Positions 1 through 11,730 of a DNA stretch of 64,000 nt are shown one piece after another (position 1 is the first letter of the stretch; each line of letters opens with the position of its first letter). The DNA comes from Ceratobasidium sp. AG-K. Its lineage: Eukaryota > Basidiomycota > Agaricomycetes > Cantharellales > Ceratobasidiaceae. The DNA lies in NCBI GenBank assembly GCA_037039685.1, contig JAWNGF010000002.1, positions 5,208,001-5,272,000 of the forward strand, written 5' to 3'. The position numbers and the translations under genes are program-made. Below the pieces are notes generated by a model. That model was given only the letters and a program-made list of their open reading frames with translations. It did not search any database and was not told the DNA's origin.

Positions 1-225
1 CGCGCCAGTCGAAACGGGTTTGCGGTTAGGAGTCAGATATGAGGGATGGTCTAAGTTGATATTTGAGTCTGTGAGTGCTCTTGGCACAACGAGTGACTGG
101 GGAGTGAGCAGAGCAGCGCTCGGACGCCTGTTCCGAGAAGACTTGAGCGGGGTACGAAGAGAAACGTTTCTCCGGTCGGTTGGAGAGGATGGGGAGGAAG
201 ATGGCGGAGTAGACGGTGGTATCAT
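1..225 (-). CDS. 5' end of a Ser/Pro-rich protein, cut by window edge
   Basis: On the minus strand an ATG at 223-225 opens a frame that stays open to the window edge, giving about 75 residues. The peptide is rich in Ser, Pro, Thr and Arg (it starts MIPPSTPPSSSPSSPTDRR) and looks like a disordered N-terminus. No domain is visible in this part. It would be transcribed away from NNF1, with 255 bp between the two ATGs acting as a shared divergent promoter. I do not recognise the protein. The open frame and sensible start are the only support, so this could also be chance. Confidence 0.4.
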   Translation of the reverse strand, partial: MIPPSTPPSSSPSSPTDRRNVSLRTPLKSSRNRRPSAALLTPQSLVVPRALTDSNINLDHPSYLTPNRKPVSTGA

Positions 226-480
226 TGTATGCTATTGCTTTATGGGCAGGAAAACTCGATGTGGATGGGAGGATAGACTAACGCGGTAGGATATCCACTT
301 TATACTTCGACACGATCACGTGACCGTTGATCAGTTGTGCGGTTTTGTTTATGTCCCGTTCTTGAATTCCGATTCTACCACGACATCTCCCATTTAATAA
401 ACTATTTAAGTGTATCAAGTAAGTGATATTGTATTCCGCTCGATACACAGCTAACAGCCTAACCGAGCAGGGTTTGAATA

Positions 481-1320
481 ATGTCTTTATTATTAGCCCC
501 AGACCAGGGAGCGGAAACCGCGAGTAAACGATACCAACGTTTTGAGTCTTGTATCTACGTCGCAGCACAGTCGTGTAGTACAAAGTGGACGTGAGTGGTA
601 TTCATGGAGTACATGCTTGCTATGTGACCAACGTTTCTCGGACTAGCTGGGATCAGTTTGTAGTGTGCTTCCCCACCTGGGTGAATGAGGAGGCCAACGT
701 GGCGGGCGAAATTCGCATGCAAATATCGAAATTTATGAAGGATACTCTCGTGGTTAGTAATGCTCTTTCTGTTTGCTTTTGATGTGCTAATAGTCTAGGA
801 TACAGAAGGAGAGCAGTGAACTCTTGCGGCGTTATGATGCCCGCGCTGCCATTGACGCTCTGGACGAAGCTATTGTTGAGGCAAAAGGGAGGCTGACAAA
901 TGAGGAATCTGGCAATCACAAGGATGAATGGAAGGCAGATATCGATCCTCGAACCGCCGTTAGAGCTAGGATTATTCCGGTACTTGAACAAGAGCAAGCT
1001 GAACTGCAAAAGGAGCTTGACGAGGTGTGTTTCCTCGCTATCTCTACCATTCCTCCGAGCTAAACTCTCCCCTAGTTGGAAGAGCAGAACCGACAGGCTG
1101 TTGCGCGAATCCAGAAAACTAGGGCCGAATACAAGGCGATCGACCAGGAAATCAAGGCGCGCCTGGACAGGGTTGAGAAGGTAGGTAATCCATATGACCA
1201 GTTCTTTCTTGGTCTGATCTCTCCTGCCAGGCGTACGAACATATCAATAATACAGGCATTGATGAGCTCCAGCACTGGATGTTGACTGCAGACGAAGCAG
1301 GCACAACAACCACAGACTAG
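481..1320 (+). CDS. NNF1: Kinetochore MIND/Mis12 complex subunit Nnf1
   Basis: Five exons (481-590, 647-752, 806-1024, 1076-1180, 1231-1320) encode 209 residues. Nnf1 (PMF1 in animals) is part of the four-subunit MIND complex that links the inner kinetochore to Ndc80. Visible family signature: an N-terminal helix RFESCIYVAAQSCS, then the FVVCFPTW block (the Nnf1 'CFP' motif), then LDEAIVEAKGR and a long heptad coiled coil (VLEQEQAELQKELDELEEQ). ATG 481 was chosen because it restores the conserved first helix after a 56-nt intron. The third exon uses the acceptor at 805, since the nearer AG at 799 breaks the frame. Length fits fungal Nnf1. Divergence is usual in this family, so the assignment rests on motif order. 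Confidence 0.8.
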
Positions 1321-1827
1321 GTTGGCTCAGTTGGTCCTTGCGATATATATTCGGCGTTCTTGCTATCCGTGCACTCTTCTCCCTGTACTTTCTATGTATC
1401 CTGTGTTCTAATGCCAATAATTTATTTCGTTCAGTCCAGTCTTTATACATGGTCACTACGTAATCGAGGCGCCTCGGCGCTTGGGTCCAGGCGCAATCCT
1501 CTCGTGTCTGATACCCAACGTCCTTTGGGCCGGTTTTAGGGAAACCTGATCAACACTCCTCGTTTGGGAGCCCTCTCAATCGGAGACAACCTACTTTCTT
1601 CTGCTTGAAGAGGCATAGACCGCTCCCATCGGCCCTGAAGCGAGGCCGCCAAATTCTTTGTGAGCTTCTTATCAACCCTTTCTCGCGACTTGGTCATTTA
1701 ACAGTTGCTAATCAAGTGCCGACTAATTTGCAGTACACTATCTCCCGCAGCACATCAACGTGGCACGCAGCGATCTATTCGCTTCGGCCTATAGAGACGC
1801 AGCTTCGTGTTTCTAGACACCGTCCCA
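1321..1827. other. Intergenic: NNF1 3' end and VRG4 leader
   Basis: 507 bp without a supported gene. It is pyrimidine-rich near 1590-1700, which fits a promoter or 5' leader for VRG4. No hairpin, repeat or RNA gene was seen. Confidence 0.4.
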
Positions 1828-3433
1828 ATGCCTCCATCGCCAGTACAAAGATCCCCTCTACCAGGCCAGTCGTTTTCGCACGAAGGATCCGGGAAACACG
1901 GCTCTGTTCCCCAGGAAGATGTAGTCGAGTTAAGAAAGGACCTTGCTAACAAGCCTGAAGCCGAGGGGTGGGCCGCGTCAGGTATGGAGTGATCCAACCT
2001 GCTAATGATGTTTGCTTATCATAGGCCATAGCTCCTCCTATATTCTTTTACTGTCTGGCGAGCATATTAATGACAGTCACCAATAAGGTAAGCCGCACAT
2101 TTATTGGCCAAGGCGTTTGGCTCATGGTGGTTGCAGTTTGTCTTGTCGGGTGCCAATTTCAACATGAATTTTGCATTCTTGGCGATACAATCCATAACTG
2201 GCGTGGGGTGTGTAATCGCAGCTAAAAGGCTTGGGATGATCACTTTCCGAGATTTCGATATGAAAGATGCGAAGACATGGTTCCCTATCTCGTTTGCTCT
2301 CGTCTTGGTCATTTATACCGGCAGCAAAAGTCTGGTGAGATCTTCAAACAAATGTAGCCAAGTGACACTCATGTGTTTGTTTGTAGCAATACCTCAGCAT
2401 TCCTGTTTATACGATTTTCAAAAACTTGACTATTATTTTAATCGTGAGTAGCGGCATTACTCATTTCTATATAGCTAAATCATCCCTATAGGCTTATGGA
2501 GAGGTGCTTTGGTTTGGAGGAAGAGTGACAGCACTGACTCTTGCGTCATTCGGACTTATGGTCAGGCTCGCTGAAGGATTCCAGGACGTTCACTAATTCA
2601 CCGATTATAGGTCCTTTCTTCAATCGTTGCTGCATGGTCTGATATTACCACAGCATTCCAGAACAGTTTCCCGGAGTATGCTGGGGTGCACCCAGTGCTC
2701 GGAAGCGTGGATCCCAGCAAGGCACACAAGGCACTTGCTAATGCCGGCGCAGGTTACGTATGGATGGGACTAAATTGTATCACAACTGCGACATATGTGA
2801 GCAGTATTCATATTTTGGACCGTCGGACAGAACTCACATTCCAAGTAGGTGTTAACTATGAGAAAACGTATCAAGTCTACTGGGTTCAAGGATTGGGACA
2901 CCATGTTTTACAACAACTTGCTCTCGATACCTGTTTTAGTGGTATTTTCTCTGTTTTTCGAACAATGGAACCAACAAAACTTGGAGGTTAACTTGTGAGT
3001 TCTAGGCTAGCCGTCCGATCATGCGTTCACATAAATGCTAGCCCACCGGCCTCCCGTAACGTTCTTCTGAGCCTGATGGCCATGTCTGGGGCGGCAGCCG
3101 TGTTCATTTCTTATACGACTGCGTGGTGCGTCAGGGTGACGAGTAGCACGACATACAGGTCAGTTCCCTGGCTCTGGGAAATATAATCTCATTAGCTCAC
3201 AACGATCACATACCATATATAGTATGGTCGGGGCGTTGAACAAACTACCAGTGGCAGCTTCGGGGATGATATTCTTTGGCGATCCTGTGAACTTTTCTTC
3301 AGTCTCTGCTGTCACTCTCGGTTTTATCGCTGGTCTCGTTTATGCTGTGGCGAAAAACAACCAGACCAAGGCCGAGAAGAAGGCCGGGCCAGGTTCCGCA
3401 GAGTCGTTGCCGATGCATGCCAGAAGGGCTTGA
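1828..3433 (+). CDS. VRG4: Golgi GDP-mannose transporter
   Basis: Nine exons (1828-1981, 2032-2087, 2137-2334, 2387-2443, 2492-2560, 2611-2796, 2849-2994, 3042-3158, 3223-3433) give 397 residues. It exchanges cytosolic GDP-mannose for GMP across the Golgi membrane to feed protein and lipid mannosylation. A hydrophilic N-terminus of about 50 residues precedes about ten hydrophobic segments. Key motifs are [13 protein letters not shown] at the start of the membrane domain and the substrate-binding GALNK motif in the last exon, which separates GDP-mannose carriers from other nucleotide-sugar transporters. The second exon is joined at the AG at 2030-2031; the AG just upstream would shift the frame. 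The tail is a short basic/charged cytosolic stretch. Confidence 0.93.
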
Positions 3434-4250
3434 CCAATCATGTTGATGGATTTATTAGGATGTATACATGCTGTCAAGTTTCAAACTTACCTTGAACACA
3501 CTCCACCACGCTTCGTGAGAAATCATTACATTACACACCCAAGCCTGTGAGAAGGATTGGCAGGTCGGCCGACGCATGGTCTCGATGACTGGCGCGCCCA
3601 GGCGATCAATGGGCTGGGTATTCGCTGCTCGTCTTTGCTCCAGTTGGCTATTTCGGGCGATAATCGGTGTCGTGGCAGATCGCGGACCAGTAAGTATACA
3701 GATAAAGGTGTCGTGAGACCCTACGTGACATCTCACAAGTGATTCTCGGGAACACACGGAGGACAGCCAAGTCTATCGGCTCCCAGGAAAAGTCTTGAGT
3801 CGTTCATCCCATGGCAGGAATTCAGGTATGCATTTCTTGTGTCGAAGTATGTAACCATATTGGCTGTGTACCGCGTCGTGGGAACACCACTGTCCTTTGT
3901 GCCGCTCACCTCGTATCTGGGAAACGGAGCATTCTAGTCCAAATACAAGTGTATGCGATACCATGAATGTATCCGACAGGCCAGTTGCTCGCTGGGCTCT
4001 GGATACGAGGGGCGGAATAAGTCTCGCAGTCGCGTCTCTACGAGATAGCGAAAGGAATAGCAATTGATTGACTTGGCATCCGTGGGGAAGAAATCACTTT
4101 CGGTCAAATTTGAGGGTTTGATTTACAGGGAACCCTGATTGGGAGCGTGCGAAGATAGCCAAATCTCAGCTCTTGAAAGCACGCTCGACCGGAGCTCGAT
4201 TGTTCACTCTCCATCGTCTGCCCACCACCACCCTGTGCTAGTGGGACATC
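3434..4250. other. Intergenic between VRG4 and pyruvate carboxylase
   Basis: 817 bp with only short chance reading frames on both strands and no conserved motif. The last 100 bp are C-rich before the pyruvate carboxylase ATG, typical of a leader. Nothing else seen. Confidence 0.4.
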
Positions 4251-7200
4251 ATGTCTGGACATCACCCCAAGTCGGCGCTCGGCGGCATCGCCAGCATCCC
4301 TGGCACCCCTATTCACACTATCCACTCTATGCGGCGCAAAGGTGCCGGACACCATGGTCCCCTCACCAAGCTACTTGTCGCCAACCGCGGTGTACGTATT
4401 AGCAGATCATTATTGGTACTGTCGTTGACTTGGATATGTAGGAAATCGCCATCCGTGTTTTCAGAACTGCGCATGAGCTCGCGATGCACACCGTCGCCAT
4501 CTTCTCCAACGAAGATCGCATGTCAGCCCATCGCCAGCGCGCGGACGAGGCCTACCAGGTCGGGGCTGGATTGACCCCTGTCGCTGCCTATCTCGCGCAG
4601 GATGATATCATCCGCATCGCGCTCGAGCATGGCGTCGACATGATCCACCCTGGGTACGGTTTCCTCTCCGAAAACGCGACTTTCGCCCGAAAAGTCGAGG
4701 AGGCTGGAATCGCCTTCATCGGACCTACGCCCGAAGTCATCGATGGACTTGGTGATAAGACCAAGGCGCGAACAATCGGTACGGAACTCGTCTAATTTAG
4801 GTTAAGCATGGTAAATGACCTCGATAAATGCGTCGGATAGCTGTGGCGGCAGGTGTTCCCGTAGTTCCCGGAACTCCCGGCCCGGTCGAAACTTACACTG
4901 ATGGCGATGCGTTCGTGAAAGAGCACGGATTCCCGGTGATCATTAAAGCCGCTATGGGCGGTGGAGGCCGCGGAATGCGTGTTGTTCGCTCCCAAGCCGA
5001 TTTCAAGGATTCGTTCGAGCGTGCGGTTTCCGAAGCCAAGAGTGCATTTGGTGATGGCACCGTCTTCATCGAGCGATTCCTCGAGCGTCCGAGGCACATT
5101 GAAGTTCAGCTCCTCGCTGACGGTGAGGGCAACTGCATCCATTTGTTTGAGCGCGACTGCTCCGTCCAGCGTCGTCATCAAAAGGTCGTCGAAGTCGCTC
5201 CTGCGACTCACCTTCCCGAGGAGGTCCGCCAGGCCATCCTAAACGACGCCATCAAGATCGCCCGACACGTCAAGTACCGCAACGCAGGCACAGCCGAGTT
5301 CCTCGTCGACCAGCAAAACCGCCACTACTTTATCGAAATCAACCCCCGTATCCAAGTCGAGCATACGATTACTGGTAAGTCTTTCCTGGCTATTTTAAAT
5401 TAGTCCTCAATCAAACCTTGTTCGGTACCTTAGAGGAGATCACCGGCCTCGACATCGTCTCTGCTCAGATTCAAATTGCCGCTGGTGCAACCCTTGCTCA
5501 GCTCGGTCTCACCCAGGAAGCCATCACCAAGCGAGGCTTTGCCATCCAATGCCGTATCACTACAGAAGATGCAGCCGCCAACTTCCAGCCCGACACTGGA
5601 AAGATCGAGGTTTATCGTAGCGCCGGTGGAAATGGTGTTCGACTGGACGCAAGCTCTGGCTTTGCGGGTGCTCAAATCACTCCTCACTACGACAGCTTGC
5701 TCGTCAAGTGCTCAGTCAGCGGTGCAACATATGAGGTTGCGAGGCGCAAGATGCTCCGAGCTCTCGTTGAATTCCGTATTCGTGGAGTCAAGGCATGTTC
5801 AACGACGTGGAGTGTGATTCTTGAGCTGACTGTAACGTTTAAAGACCAACATTCCGTTCCTTTTCCGCCTTTTGACCCACGATGTGTTCATCAACGGCAA
5901 GACTTGGACAACTGTGGGTACTAGTTACTCCGTGTCGGGTACATACTCATCGTGGCCATATTTCAGTTCATCGATGATACCCCCGATCTCTTCAAGCTTG
6001 TTCAGACTCAGAACCGCGCTCAGAAGCTTCTTGGATATCTGGGCGACCTCGCTGTGAACGGAAGTTCGATTAAGGGACAGATGGTATATCTTTTCAGGCA
6101 GCTCGTCTCTCCCAATTCTGACATCCCACCAGGGCGAACCCGGCCTCAAGCAGGAGGTCGACATCCCCAAACTTGTCAACCGCGATGACCCAGAAGGCCC
6201 CCCGCTCGACACCTCGGTCCCATGCCAGATCGGCTGGCGCAACATCATCGTCGAGAAGGGACCCGAGGCGTTTGCCAAGGCTGTCCGCGAGTACCCAGGC
6301 GTGTTAATCATGGATACCACCTGGCGTGATGCCCACCAGAGTCTGCTAGCCACTCGTCTCCGCACAGTTGACATGGCCAACATTGCCAAGGAGACTAGCT
6401 GGGCCCTCGCAAACGCCTACTCGCTCGAATGCTGGGGCGGTGCGACCTTTGATGTCGCGATGCGGTTCTTGTACGAGGACCCATGGGAGCGTCTTGTGAG
6501 TGGACTTTCGCGAGGGTTCTGTTTGGTATTTTGACCCGGACTTCCGTGAAGCGTACTCTCAGGAAACTCGTTCCGAACATTCCTTTCCAAGCCCTCGTCC
6601 GTGGTGCCAACGCCGTTGGATACACCAGCTACCCGTGAGTCGGGCTACAGTCGCTCTTGACGTCCCTTGACCCGCCTATGACCAGTGACAATGCCATCTA
6701 CGAGTTCTCGCGGAAGGCCGTTGAATCTGGTCTTGATATTTTCCGCGTGTTCGACTCGCTCAACTACTTCGAGAACGTAAGTTTGTCAATGTAGTCGCCT
6801 GTCACATAGGGCTGAACGAGCTGTGAACCTTAGATGCGCCTAGGTATCGACGCAGCAAAGAAGGCCGGCGGTGTTTGCGAGGCTGTTGTTTGCTATAGCG
6901 GAGACGTTGCCAACCCCAAGAAGACCAAGTACACTTTGCAGTACTACCTCGACTTCGTCGACCAGCTCGTCAACGAGGGAATTCACATTCTTTGTATCAA
7001 GGATATGGCTGGCCTCCTGAAGCCTCAAGCTGCGACGATGTAGGCGATTTTGTTCGATGGGCTCGCTCGTTCTGACCTTGCGTTTAGGCTCGTTGGTGCT
7101 ATCCGCAAGAAGTACCCGGATCTTCCTATCCACGTCCACTCTCATGACACTGCAGGCATCGCTACTGCGAGCATGATCGCCGCGGCAGCTGCGGGCGCTG

Positions 7201-8686
7201 ACATTGTCGACGTTGCTATTGATAGTAAGGATCCCTACCATACGCCTCAGTTCTTAACTAACGGCGGTGTTTAGGCATGTCTGGTTTGACCTCCCAGCCT
7301 TCTATGGGTGCGGTGTGCACGGCGCTCGAGCAGACTCACCTCGGCACCGGAATCCGCTATGACGACATCCAAGCTCTCAACCAGTACTGGAGCCAGATCC
7401 GTCTGTTGTATAGCTGCTTCGAGGCAAACGTCCGCGCATCCGACTCTAGTGTGTTTGACCACGAGATGCCTGGAGGGCAATATACTAACCTCATGGTAGG
7501 TTATGGTAAACTGACAGTGCATTATGTCGCTGACAAATAATTCATGGTAGTTCCAAGCCTCTCAGCTTGGTCTGGGTAGCCAGTGGGCGGAGATCAAGAA
7601 GCGATATGCCGAGGCCAACGAGCTGGTGGGTTTGTATGTTCAAGGGAAACGCCATAATGCTTACATGTTTGTAGTGCGGAGATATTATCAAGGTCACACC
7701 CTCCTCCAAGGTTGTCGGAGACTTCGCGCAGTTCATGGTGTCGAATAGCCTGACCAAGAAGGACGTCCTGGAGCGTGCAGCGTCCCTAGATTTCCCCTCG
7801 TCTGTCGTTGAGTTCTTCCAAGGCTATCTCGGACAGCCTGTTGGTGGATTCCCCGAGCCTCTTCGCAGCCATATTATTCGCGATAAACCCCGCATCGACG
7901 GTCGCCCTGGTGCAACACTGGAGCCCCTCGACCTCAAGAAGATTAAGGCTGATCTGCGGGCCAAGTTCGGCAAGCATATCACTGATGCGGATGTTTCGTC
8001 ATACGCCATGTACCCCAAGGTATTCGAAGAATACCAGGCCGTCCTCGAGAAGTATGGCGACTTGAGGTTGGTATTCTCGCTTATTCGAGAAAGTGTGATC
8101 ATTGACGTACGTATGTAGCGTTCTTCCTACCCGCTTCTTCTTGGCGAAGCCCGAGATTGGGGAGGAAATGCACATCGCAATCGAAAAGGGCAAGACACTG
8201 ATTGTTCGCTTGTTGGCCGTCGGAAGTGTGGACGAGGCCCGGGGCCAGCGTGATGTTTGGTTTGAGGTCAACGGAGAGGTGAGTCGATCGTAGATTGACC
8301 GTGACGGCACATCAACTCTAACCCATTTGCGGGTAGGTTCGTGCGGTGCCCATCGAAGACAAGTCCGCTGCGACAGAGACCGTGCGCCGTGAGAAGGCTA
8401 CTGCAGATCCCGGCTCGGTCGGAGCCCCTATGTCTGGTGTCGTCGTCGAAGTCCGTGTCAAGGATGGCCAGGAGGTCAAGAAGGGAGATATCCTGTGTGT
8501 CCAGAGCGCGATGAAGGTAATTGTTTCTCGGGTTTCGTTTCCCATAAGCAGTGGCTGATCAGAACTCGGCTCACCCAGATGGAGAGCGCCGTGTCCGCGC
8601 CTGTTTCCGGCCACATCAAGCGGGTTGCAGTTTCAGAGGGAGACAGCTTGAACCAAGGCGATCTCCTTGTCGAAATCGGTCACTGA
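4251..8686 (+). CDS. PYC1: Pyruvate carboxylase (biotin, cytosolic type)
   Basis: About 16 short introns interrupt a protein of nearly 1,200 residues. It carboxylates pyruvate to oxaloacetate using ATP and bicarbonate, the main anaplerotic step. Domain order is complete: biotin carboxylase ([15 protein letters not shown], then [12 protein letters not shown] and the Gly-rich ATP loop MGGGGRGMR), carboxyltransferase barrel ([18 protein letters not shown] with the metal-site Asp, [11 protein letters not shown]), the PYC-specific tetramerisation part, and a C-terminal biotinyl domain with AMKM near the end. There is no obvious mitochondrial presequence, as in other fungi. Two splice features stand out. 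The intron 5793-5844 starts with GC. The intron at about 8517 falls between the biotinylated Lys and the following Met. The reading is continuous across all junctions, so the gene appears intact. Confidence 0.96.
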
Positions 8687-9549
8687 GTGGCGGATAGTTG
8701 AATCCTTTTCCCATGAGACTACCTTGGTGCATGTATAGTATGGAGTTATTGTTTACTGGTGAAATGCAAATAACAAATGTATTCTGAATGTGACGAGTGA
8801 GTCGCGAACCAGAGGGGTACCCGACGCAGGTTCAACGAATGGAGGTGATGCCTCGAGCGCACCCACAGTCTAATCTTGCCTCCCAGGCCATAGGCTAAAT
8901 TTCAGCATTTTGGGGGGTTGAATGTACTTGGAGATTAACCAGGAACTAGACGCGGATCATAGAATGCCTAGCTCGACGCCTAGACCGACACGTGGAGGGG
9001 ACCGGATGCGCGCGGAGGGCACGAGGGAGGGCCGGACGCGGCCCAGATTGGGTCCGGGCAGCGCTTTGTGCTGGCTATATGCGGTAAGTGGTCGAGAGAC
9101 GACGATACTCACCACGGCTTCCGATCATCAAGGAACAGTGAGGGGGGTAAAATCGAGGGTGGACGGGGTAAGGAAGTGGAAGAGATGAAGTCCCCAAATG
9201 TTTAAATCTCTCGTCGACACATACAACGTACTGAGCCCGCGGCGCGTTGAACGATGGGATGGCGGAAAGATAAGCCACGTAAGCAAGGGACGCAAATCGG
9301 CAAAATTCATATCTTATCTCGTTATCAGCCTTATCTGGCATCAATTTGACCTGACATGAATGGACGGAGTTCTGATTGGCTGATGGGTTGGCTGACGGCA
9401 GCGGAAACCGAGGATGGACCGAGCGCCTGGAGAAGCTGAGACCCAACTGGGAGCGGCTTCAGCTTTCTTCCAGCAATCACACTTTTGGACCAGTCATTTG
9501 CCAACTCTCGCTCGTCCAACCTTGCTAATTAGTCAATAAATCTGTCGTC
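8687..9549. other. Intergenic: PYC1 3' end and GATA-factor promoter
   Basis: 863 bp with no supported gene. The PYC1 end is AT-rich. The region nearer the GATA-factor gene carries the GATA-site cluster annotated separately, and about 9440-9549 is probably its leader. Confidence 0.45.
9269..9336. promoter_or_regulatory. Cluster of four WGATAA sites upstream of the GATA factor
   Basis: Four WGATAA cores lie within 68 bp: one on the plus strand at 9269-9274 and three on the minus strand at 9314-9319, 9322-9327 and 9331-9336. They sit 214-281 bp upstream of the ATG of a gene that itself encodes a GATA-binding protein. The sequence is seen directly. Autoregulation is inference. Confidence 0.6.
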
Positions 9550-11730
9550 ATGGCTCAGACGGCAGCTGCAAACCACCCCGAAACTCTTAGAGTGCTTGGA
9601 CTCTCTTCTTCCCCCCCGAGGCCCCAGCTCATTGTCGACCCGGCGCTCCAGATGCTCTCTGAGCCCCACTCGACACCCCTAACTGCGGAAAAAAACCCGG
9701 CCTCTCCCTGGTCTGCTGCAACGACTGTCGCTGCGCCTCAGACTCCCGCTATGCCTATCCCTCCACCGTTGGCTGTGGCCCCGGCACAGGCTCAGTCCAC
9801 TGTTCAGTCGCCAGCAGCACAGACATGCGCAAACTGCGGGACTGAAACCACCCCGTTATGGAGGCGAGATACGGAGGGTCGCTCGATATGCAACGCTTGT
9901 GGTGAGTGACCTCGATCCATGTTGGTGCTGAGATACGACACTCGTTCCGTAATGGGTTGTTTTTATGAATGACAGTGACCTGACATCGGCTGATTGACTT
10001 AGGCTTGTATGCAAAATCCCGGCGGCAACCACGACCGGCCACACTTGGCAGAACCCCCACTCCGAGCTACACGTTTGTCTCACAACCACCTCCCACCACA
10101 TCGCCGACTGGGGTGAGTGAGCCTCCCACGGCTGCTGCGCCTGCCGTACCTTCTGGTCATCCTGGCGGAACTTGCCCCGGAGATGGCCGCTGCGATGGTA
10201 CCGGAGGAGCGTCCGCGTGCGCGGGTTGTCCGGCCTTCAACAACAATATTGCTTCGGCCAACTCACGCGAGCAACCGCAGACTCAGGCCCAGACCACTGG
10301 CGTCCCAGAACGTCCGGTAGGTGCCCCGGGCGCTCTTAGCTGCACCAATTGTGGCACCAGCACTACCCCTCTCTGGCGGCGAGACGATGCAGGAAATAAC
10401 ATTTGCAACGCTTGCGGTAAGCTATCTGTTTGATTGCACATCATAATCTATCTCCTATCACCCCGTTCCACCTCTGTTTACGTCTTGGCCGAAGCTTTGT
10501 GGGCTCCCGCTTGCGATAGTTGGCTTAGTCTTGCGCGATTTGGAGCATTACACATCCATGTCGTACCGCCATGATCTTATCAGACAAGCCCTGCGGACGC
10601 AACGTGATCTAATCTGATATTGGGGTATCAGATAGTCTCCTCTTCTTGGGCCTCGTTTTTCATTTCTCCGCACTCCAAGGCTGCATTTTGCTTACTTTTC
10701 GCAATGGGATCCAGGGTTATATCACAAACTTCACGGAACACATCGGCCGGAGGCAATGAAAAAATCCGTTATCAAGCGTCGCAAACGAGTGACTGCTGCA
10801 GGACCAAGCAAGCAAGCAGAGCAAGCCGCAGCAGAAGCCCTTGTTGCCGTCGGTCGAGCACCTGACGGAACGGTCTACGGCCCTTCTGAAAGCGATACTA
10901 TCGAAGGCCCAGACGGCCCACACAAGAAGAAACGTCAAAGAAAGTCGAAACCTGCGGCTCCAATAGCTGACCCAAACGCCAACCCGCACGCCCTACCGCC
11001 CCCTGGTCCTCCAAGTACCTCGAGTCAAGGCGACAACGGCACGGCGAGCCCAGTCCCACTTGGTCGATACATCGACGAAGCTGCATTAGTAGAACACTCA
11101 ACGTCGGCAAGTCCAATCGCCCAGTACCACCGAGACGGTCAACTCCCCCACCCAACCCTACCTGGTATGGAAGACGAACGTCGATTTGGAAATCGAGGGC
11201 GCTTCTCGAGCCCCCATGGAGGGCTTGAGCTGCCTCCCATCAACCTGGTCAATGGCGAGCGCGGACAAGCCCCAGGATACTTGGGAGCTCCTCCGCGTGA
11301 AAAGGACGAGGGCGCTTCTGGTATGTGCATATCGACCTCGATCAAAGGCGTGTTTTATTCAGCATACTTTTCATCCACTCACGCAGTTTCACCCACTCAT
11401 TCAGGCCCACATGATTCCCAACAACTTGCCTCGGTGCCCACGCGCGCGGAGCTTGAAAAGCACTATGCGGAGCTCCGGGCCGAGCGCTCTCGACTGGAAG
11501 ATATGCTCCGTCGGACCGACGTAATGCTCGCCGGAGTCAAGCGTGGGCTCGACGAGGCTGGGATCGTCGAGAACGGAGTAGATGGGCGTGAAAGGACCCG
11601 TGAGCGGGTAAGTGTGGCCGCCAACGCTCCTGCGCCTGCTGAGAGCGTGAGTCTGCCCCCGCGTAGTCCGCGCGAACGAGTCGGAACACTGTGGGCTCTG
11701 AATAACCCTATCGAACAACTTACTACCTGA
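9550..11730 (+). CDS. SRE1: Iron-responsive two-finger GATA repressor (SREA/Urbs1/Fep1 type)
   Basis: Exons 9550-9901, 10003-10416, 10715-11320 and 11405-11730 give about 565 residues. The 84-nt third intron keeps frame if retained, adding 28 residues. In ascomycetes and Ustilago this family represses siderophore and iron-uptake genes when iron is plentiful. Finger 1 is [19 protein letters not shown] and finger 2 is [19 protein letters not shown]. Between them is the Cys-rich iron-sensing block with exact C-x5-C-x8-C-x2-C spacing ([20 protein letters not shown]). After finger 2 come [20 protein letters not shown] (basic, nuclear localisation and DNA contact) and a C-terminal coiled coil ([20 protein letters not shown]), both hallmarks of the subfamily. 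Both finger-splitting introns fall at the same codon. The 298-nt second intron is far longer than its neighbours and holds near-consensus GATA sites. Confidence 0.93.
10577..10635. promoter_or_regulatory. Three near-consensus ATCWGATAA sites inside the long intron of the GATA gene
   Basis: In the intron 10417-10714 there are three 8-of-9 matches to ATCWGATAA, the site described for fungal iron GATA repressors: 10577-10585 (minus strand, TTATCAGAC), 10612-10620 (ATCTGATAT) and 10627-10635 (ATCAGATAG). They cluster in 59 bp. The matches are seen; a regulatory role is inferred. Confidence 0.45.

Noticed and set aside
20..289. Plus-strand 89-codon frame at the window start
   Set aside because: It starts with a non-ATG codon and overlaps a more plausible minus-strand open frame; low-complexity Gly/Asp/Glu run only.
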